Shown one piece after another: positions 60,661 through 64,000 of a DNA stretch of 64,000 bases (positions are counted from its first letter, which is position 1; every line of letters starts with the position of its first letter). This DNA is from Nocardiopsis sp. TSRI0078. GTDB taxonomy: Bacteria; Actinomycetota; Actinomycetes; Streptosporangiales; Streptosporangiaceae. The position numbers were made by a program, and so were the translations under genes. The DNA lies in contig NZ_LWLB01000023.1 of NCBI RefSeq assembly GCF_001905145.1, positions 62,001 to 126,000 on the forward strand, in the 5' to 3' direction. Below the pieces are notes generated by a model. It was given only the letters and a program-made list of their open reading frames with translations, was not told the DNA's origin and made no database searches.

Positions 60661-61518
60661 CTACCGCTTCGGGGACTCCTGGCCGCTGCGGCCGACCGGG
60701 ACCACCATCGGTCCCCCGGTGACCGGGTCCTCCACCACGACCGCATCCAGGTCGAAGGCCTCGCGCAGCAACTCCGGGGTGAGCACGTCGGCCGGGGTCC
60801 CGCTGGCCACCACCCGCCCCTCGCGCATGGTGATGACGGTGTCGGCGTAGCGGGCGGCGAGGTTGAGGTCGTGCAGCACCATGACGATGGTGCGCCCGCC
60901 GTTCCGGTGCAGGTCGCGCACCAGGTCCAGGACGTCGACCTGGTGGACCAGGTCCAGGAAGGTGGTGGGCTCGTCCAGTAGCAACAGGTCGGTCCCCTGG
61001 GCCAGGACCATGGATATCCACGCCCGCTGGCGCTGGCCGCCCGACAGCTCCTGCAGGGGGCTGTCGGCCAGCTCCAGCAGCCCGGTCTGCTCCAGTGCCT
61101 CGGAGACCGCGCGGTGGTCCTCGCCCGACCACTGCCGGTACCAGCGCTGGGAGGGGTGGCGCCCCCGGGCCACCAGGTCGGCCACGGTCAGCCCGTCCGG
61201 CGCCACCGGCTGCTGGGGCAGCACGCCCAGCACCTCGGCGACCTCGCGGGTGGGCACGCGGTGGATGTCGCGGCCGTCGAGCTCGACCAGGCCCGCCCTT
61301 GGCTTCATGAGCCGTCCCAGGGCGCGCAGCATGGTGGACTTACCGCACCCGTTGGGGCCGATGACGCAGGTGATGGTGCCCTCGACGATGTCGGCGTCCA
61401 GGTTCTGCACGACGGTGTGGTCGTCGTAGGCCAGGGTGAGGCCGCGCGCGCTCAGCCGGACCGGGGCGGTGGCGACGGGTTCGGGAGCGACCCGCGCACG
61501 GGTCTCTTGTGTGGTCAC
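60661..61518 (-). CDS. Iron-siderophore ABC transporter ATP-binding protein, second system
   Basis: 285 residues. FecE-type ATPase with Walker A GPNGCGKST, the signature LSGGQRQRAW, Walker B LLLLDEPTTFLDL and switch HDLNLAARYAD. It is about as close in layout to the ATPase at 10548 as FecE paralogues usually are. GTG 61518 overlaps the stop of the upstream permease gene as GTGA. It completes the operon of two permeases plus ATPase. Confidence 0.94.
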   Translation of the reverse strand: MTTQETRARVAPEPVATAPVRLSARGLTLAYDDHTVVQNLDADIVEGTITCVIGPNGCGKSTMLRALGRLMKPRAGLVELDGRDIHRVPTREVAEVLGVLPQQPVAPDGLTVADLVARGRHPSQRWYRQWSGEDHRAVSEALEQTGLLELADSPLQELSGGQRQRAWISMVLAQGTDLLLLDEPTTFLDLVHQVDVLDLVRDLHRNGGRTIVMVLHDLNLAARYADTVITMREGRVVASGTPADVLTPELLREAFDLDAVVVEDPVTGGPMVVPVGRSGQESPKR

Positions 61519-62621
61519 GCGTGAACCTTCCGATTGCCGCGGACGAGCAGGTGGATCAGGTAGAGGGCGCCCAGGCAGCCGGTGACGATGCCGACCGGGA
61601 GCTGGATGCTGAGCAGGTTGCGGGCGATCAGGTCGGCGGCGCAGGTCAGGACGGCGCCGACGAGGGCGGAGAGCAGGACGGGCGGCCGGGGCGTGCGGGC
61701 CAGGCGCAGCGCGATCTGCGGGCAGGCCAGCGACACGAACAGGATCGGTCCGGCGGCGGAGGTGCCGAAGGCGGCCAGGAGCACGGCCAGGACCAGCATG
61801 GCGGTGCGGGCGTGCTCCAGGCGCACGCCCAGGCCGCGGACCACGTCGTCGCTGTAGGCGAGCACGTCCAGGGTGCGCGCGGCGACCAGGGCCAGGGGCA
61901 GCAGCAGGACCAGCGCCACCGCGACGGGCAGCGCGTCCTGCCAGGTGCGCATGGACAGGCTGCCCGCGATCCAGACCATGGCACGGCCGGTGTCGCTGAC
62001 GTCCCCCAGGGTGAGCATCCACAGGGTGAGGTTCATCAGGACGGTGGACACGCCCACGCCCACCAGCAGCAGGCGGAACCCGTCGATACCGCCGCGCCAG
62101 GCGAGCCCGTAGCACAGGGCTCCGGCGGCCAGGCCGCCGAGCAGGGCCAGGGCGGGCACGCCAATGGAGGCCATGGGTCCGCTGATGACGCCGTAGCTGC
62201 CGCCGAAGGCCATCACCGCGACCACGCCCGCGCTGGCGCCGTGGGTGACGCCCAGCAGGTCGGGGCTGGCCAGGGGGTTGCGCATGATGGTCTGAGTGAT
62301 GGCGCCCGCGGCGGCCAGGGCTGCCCCGGCGAGCATGCCCACCACCACGCGCGGCATGCGCACACGCCAGATGGTGAAGTAGTCGTCGTACGTGGTCCCG
62401 ATGACGTTGGCCCACACCCGGTCGGGCGGGACGAACGTCGAGCCGATGGAGAGGTTGAGCGCCACCAGCACGAACAGGGCCAGGGCGGTCAGCAGGCCGA
62501 CGGCGACCAGGCGGGGGCGCAGGGGGAGCGAGACGGGGCCCAGGCGGACGGCCCGGCCCCGGCGGGACAGGCGGTCGCCGGCCCGCTGTCGGGCGTCGTC
62601 GGGGGCGAGGGTGGAGGTCAT
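61515..62621 (-). CDS. FecCD-type iron-siderophore ABC transporter permease, second system
   Basis: 368 residues with about nine to ten helices. MRNPLASPDLLGVTHGASAG and GPILFVSLACPQIALRLA are the FecCD motifs. The N-terminal 45 residues are polar and Arg-rich. ATG 62621 overlaps the stop of the preceding permease as ATGA. Confidence 0.93.
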   Translation of the reverse strand: MTSTLAPDDARQRAGDRLSRRGRAVRLGPVSLPLRPRLVAVGLLTALALFVLVALNLSIGSTFVPPDRVWANVIGTTYDDYFTIWRVRMPRVVVGMLAGAALAAAGAITQTIMRNPLASPDLLGVTHGASAGVVAVMAFGGSYGVISGPMASIGVPALALLGGLAAGALCYGLAWRGGIDGFRLLLVGVGVSTVLMNLTLWMLTLGDVSDTGRAMVWIAGSLSMRTWQDALPVAVALVLLLPLALVAARTLDVLAYSDDVVRGLGVRLEHARTAMLVLAVLLAAFGTSAAGPILFVSLACPQIALRLARTPRPPVLLSALVGAVLTCAADLIARNLLSIQLPVGIVTGCLGALYLIHLLVRGNRKVHA

Positions 62622-63691
62622 AGTGCGAGCAGCCTCCGGCGGCGGACGATGTAGATGAAGAAGGGCGCGCCGAGCATGGCCAGGACCACGCCGACCTGGA
62701 GTTCGCCGGGCGGCGCGAGGAAGCGGCCCAGGACGTCGGCGGTCAGGAGCAGGGCCGCGCCCATCAGCGCCGAGTAGGGCAGCAGCCAGCGGTAGTCGGC
62801 GCCGACGACGCCGCGGGCCAGGTGCGGCACGATGAGCCCGACGAAGGCGATGGGCCCGCAGGCGGCGACGGTCACGCCGGTGAGCAGGGTGATGGCGAGC
62901 AGGCCGGTGGCGCGGGCGCGGCCGATCCGGAAGCCCAGCGCGCGTGCGGTGTCCTCGCCCAGGGCCAGCGCGTTGAGGGCTCGGGTGTTGGCCAGGGCCA
63001 GGACCGTGCCCAGGGCGACCACGGGCAGCATGGGGCCGAGGATCGCGGGGTCGCGGCCCACCAGGGAGCCCACCCGCCAGAACCGGAAGTCCTCCATCGT
63101 GGACTGGTCGAGCAGGACCAGGCCGGAGGTCACGGAGTAGGCCAGCCAGCTCACGGCGGTCCCGGCCAGGGCCAGGGTGACGGGTGTGGGGCCGCGTCCG
63201 GGGACCGAGCCGATGGCGTAGACCAGGACCACGGCCACGGCGGCGCCCGCGAAGGCGAACCCGGCCTGGGTGTACAGGGTGGTGACGCCGAAGAACAGGA
63301 TGCCCAGCACCACGGCCAGGGCGGCGCCGAAGGTGACGCCGAGGATGCTGGGATCGCCCAGGGGGTTGCGGGTGTGGCCCTGCATGAGGGCGCCGCCCAG
63401 GCCGAGGCTGATCCCGGCGAGCAGTCCGAGCGCGGTGCGCGGCAGCCGGATCTCGTTGACGATGATGTCGGCCTCGCTGCCCGCGGTGGAGGTCAGCGCC
63501 AGCCACACGGTGCCGGGGCTGAGGCCCCGGGCTCCGATGAGCACGCTGGCCAGGACGGCCAGGCACAGCAGTAGGAGCATCAGTCCCAGGCCCGAGATCC
63601 GGCGTGTCCGGCGGGCCGCCACCGCGCCGCCCGCGATGGTCGCCGGCGCCGACGCCGTGGGGGTTCGCGGCGGTCCGGTGGTCTCCCTCAC
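62618..63691 (-). CDS. FecCD-type iron-siderophore ABC transporter permease, first gene of the second system
   Basis: 357 residues. HTRNPLGDPSILGVTFGAAL and CGPIAFVGLIVPHLARGVVG are the FecCD motifs. GTG 63691 has GGGAG upstream; TTG 63703 is an alternative start. Iron box 63732-63750 lies about 40 bp upstream, and the binding-protein gene is divergent beyond it. Confidence 0.92.
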   Translation of the reverse strand: MRETTGPPRTPTASAPATIAGGAVAARRTRRISGLGLMLLLLCLAVLASVLIGARGLSPGTVWLALTSTAGSEADIIVNEIRLPRTALGLLAGISLGLGGALMQGHTRNPLGDPSILGVTFGAALAVVLGILFFGVTTLYTQAGFAFAGAAVAVVLVYAIGSVPGRGPTPVTLALAGTAVSWLAYSVTSGLVLLDQSTMEDFRFWRVGSLVGRDPAILGPMLPVVALGTVLALANTRALNALALGEDTARALGFRIGRARATGLLAITLLTGVTVAACGPIAFVGLIVPHLARGVVGADYRWLLPYSALMGAALLLTADVLGRFLAPPGELQVGVVLAMLGAPFFIYIVRRRRLLAL

Positions 63692-63731
63692 CCGGTCTCC
63701 CAATCATGACGAAAGGCCAGGCCAACCTAAC

Positions 63732-63750
63732 TTAGGTTTGCCTAGCCACA
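63732..63750 (-). promoter_or_regulatory. Iron box between the two arms of siderophore system 2
   Basis: The minus-strand sequence TGTGGCTAGGCAAACCTAA matches 15 of 19 positions of the iron-box consensus. A second half-overlapping palindrome, AACCTAA-C-TTAGGTT (63724-63738), adjoins it, so two dimers could bind. The core TAGGCAAACCTAA is identical to that of the iron box at 7231-7243. Confidence 0.85.
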
Positions 63751-63876
63751 CTTGGATACTCTAAGTTTGCCACGTCTGGGACGAAGACGACACATCCGCT
63801 GAGGATGTGTGTCTTTTTCGTGTCGACAGAGCAGTGTCTCGTTTTCCCCTGATCCCCTGAACCACCGGGAGCCCAC

Positions 63877-64000
63877 ATGACCACCCTCGCCCACCTGCGC
63901 CGCGCGGGCCTGCCCCTGGCCGTCGCGGCATCCCTGACCCTGGTGACCGCCTGCGGCGCGAGCGGCCCGGAGGAGGACGCCTCGGCCGGTTCCGGGGAGG
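63877..64000 (+). CDS. Iron-siderophore ABC transporter substrate-binding lipoprotein, N-terminus only
   Basis: The first 41 codons are in the window. MTTLAHLRRAG is basic, followed by LPLAVAASLTLVTAC with lipobox Cys at residue 26, then an acidic linker GPEEDASAGSG. It diverges from the permease/ATPase operon across the iron box, a normal layout for a siderophore importer. CGGGAG precedes the ATG. The rest lies beyond the right end. Confidence 0.8.
   Translation, partial: MTTLAHLRRAGLPLAVAASLTLVTACGASGPEEDASAGSGE

Overview
The window is very GC-rich, with G/C at most third codon positions, many GTG and TTG starts, 4-bp gene overlaps and several promoters that place transcription on the start codon. 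Together with SAV2177-type methyltransferase, DUF397, DUF3040, DtxR/IdeR-type iron boxes, a CebR-type operator and a PhoP-type PHO box, this points to a filamentous actinobacterium. A Nocardiopsis-like member of the Streptosporangiales is my best guess from gene content; it is not proven. No rRNA, tRNA, CRISPR array, intact insertion sequence or prophage was seen. The window looks like a chromosome arm or core-accessory mix with many regulator-plus-target modules.

Left part (1-11.4 kb). A phenylacetate-type beta-oxidation operon (3-hydroxyacyl-CoA dehydrogenase, enoyl-CoA hydratase, thiolase, minus strand) diverges from paaK across a PaaR-like operator. Next is an MFS exporter divergent from its TetR repressor, with two palindromic operators between them. 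An AraC regulator then precedes a four-gene siderophore/iron ABC importer headed by an iron box.

11.4-26 kb. A VOC protein is followed by a decayed WhiJ/AbaA-type locus (a short DUF397 gene and a frameshifted HATPase remnant). A LacI-controlled cluster comes next: FAD-dependent oxidoreductase, HyuA-like hydantoinase/oxoprolinase, HExxH protein and permease on one strand, with a Tat-exported beta-propeller protein divergent across two matching operators. This is the best candidate in the window for an undescribed pathway. A SAM methyltransferase, an RlaP-like nucleotidyltransferase, a 32-residue membrane peptide with its own terminator, a 1.5-kb stretch with no convincing gene, and a GH1 beta-glucosidase with a CebR-type operator complete this part.

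26-46 kb. Housekeeping and accessory genes: a coiled-coil membrane protein, an O-methyltransferase, CorA, AlkB, a Vps62-like membrane protein, a membrane protein/winged-helix pair, EamA exporter and LysR (divergent), a second LysR, GNAT, a zinc-knuckle coiled-coil protein, a FUSC exporter, a cyclase-family protein, PlsC, and ferredoxin-NADP reductase under an iron box.

46-64 kb. A MecA_N-type penicillin-binding protein with a long repetitive Pro-rich tail, two small paralogous exported proteins, a CAP-domain protein, DUF3040, a molybdate operon (ModE-like regulator, ModA, ModB, ModC), a GHL10-type lipoprotein hydrolase, isochorismate synthase, GNAT, a Tat-exported PhoX-type phosphatase with a PHO box, and a second siderophore ABC importer whose iron box lies between its permease/ATPase operon and the divergent binding-protein gene, which runs off the right end. 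Iron is a recurring theme: two importers, the ferredoxin reductase and three iron boxes suggest a DtxR/IdeR regulon covering separate parts of the window.
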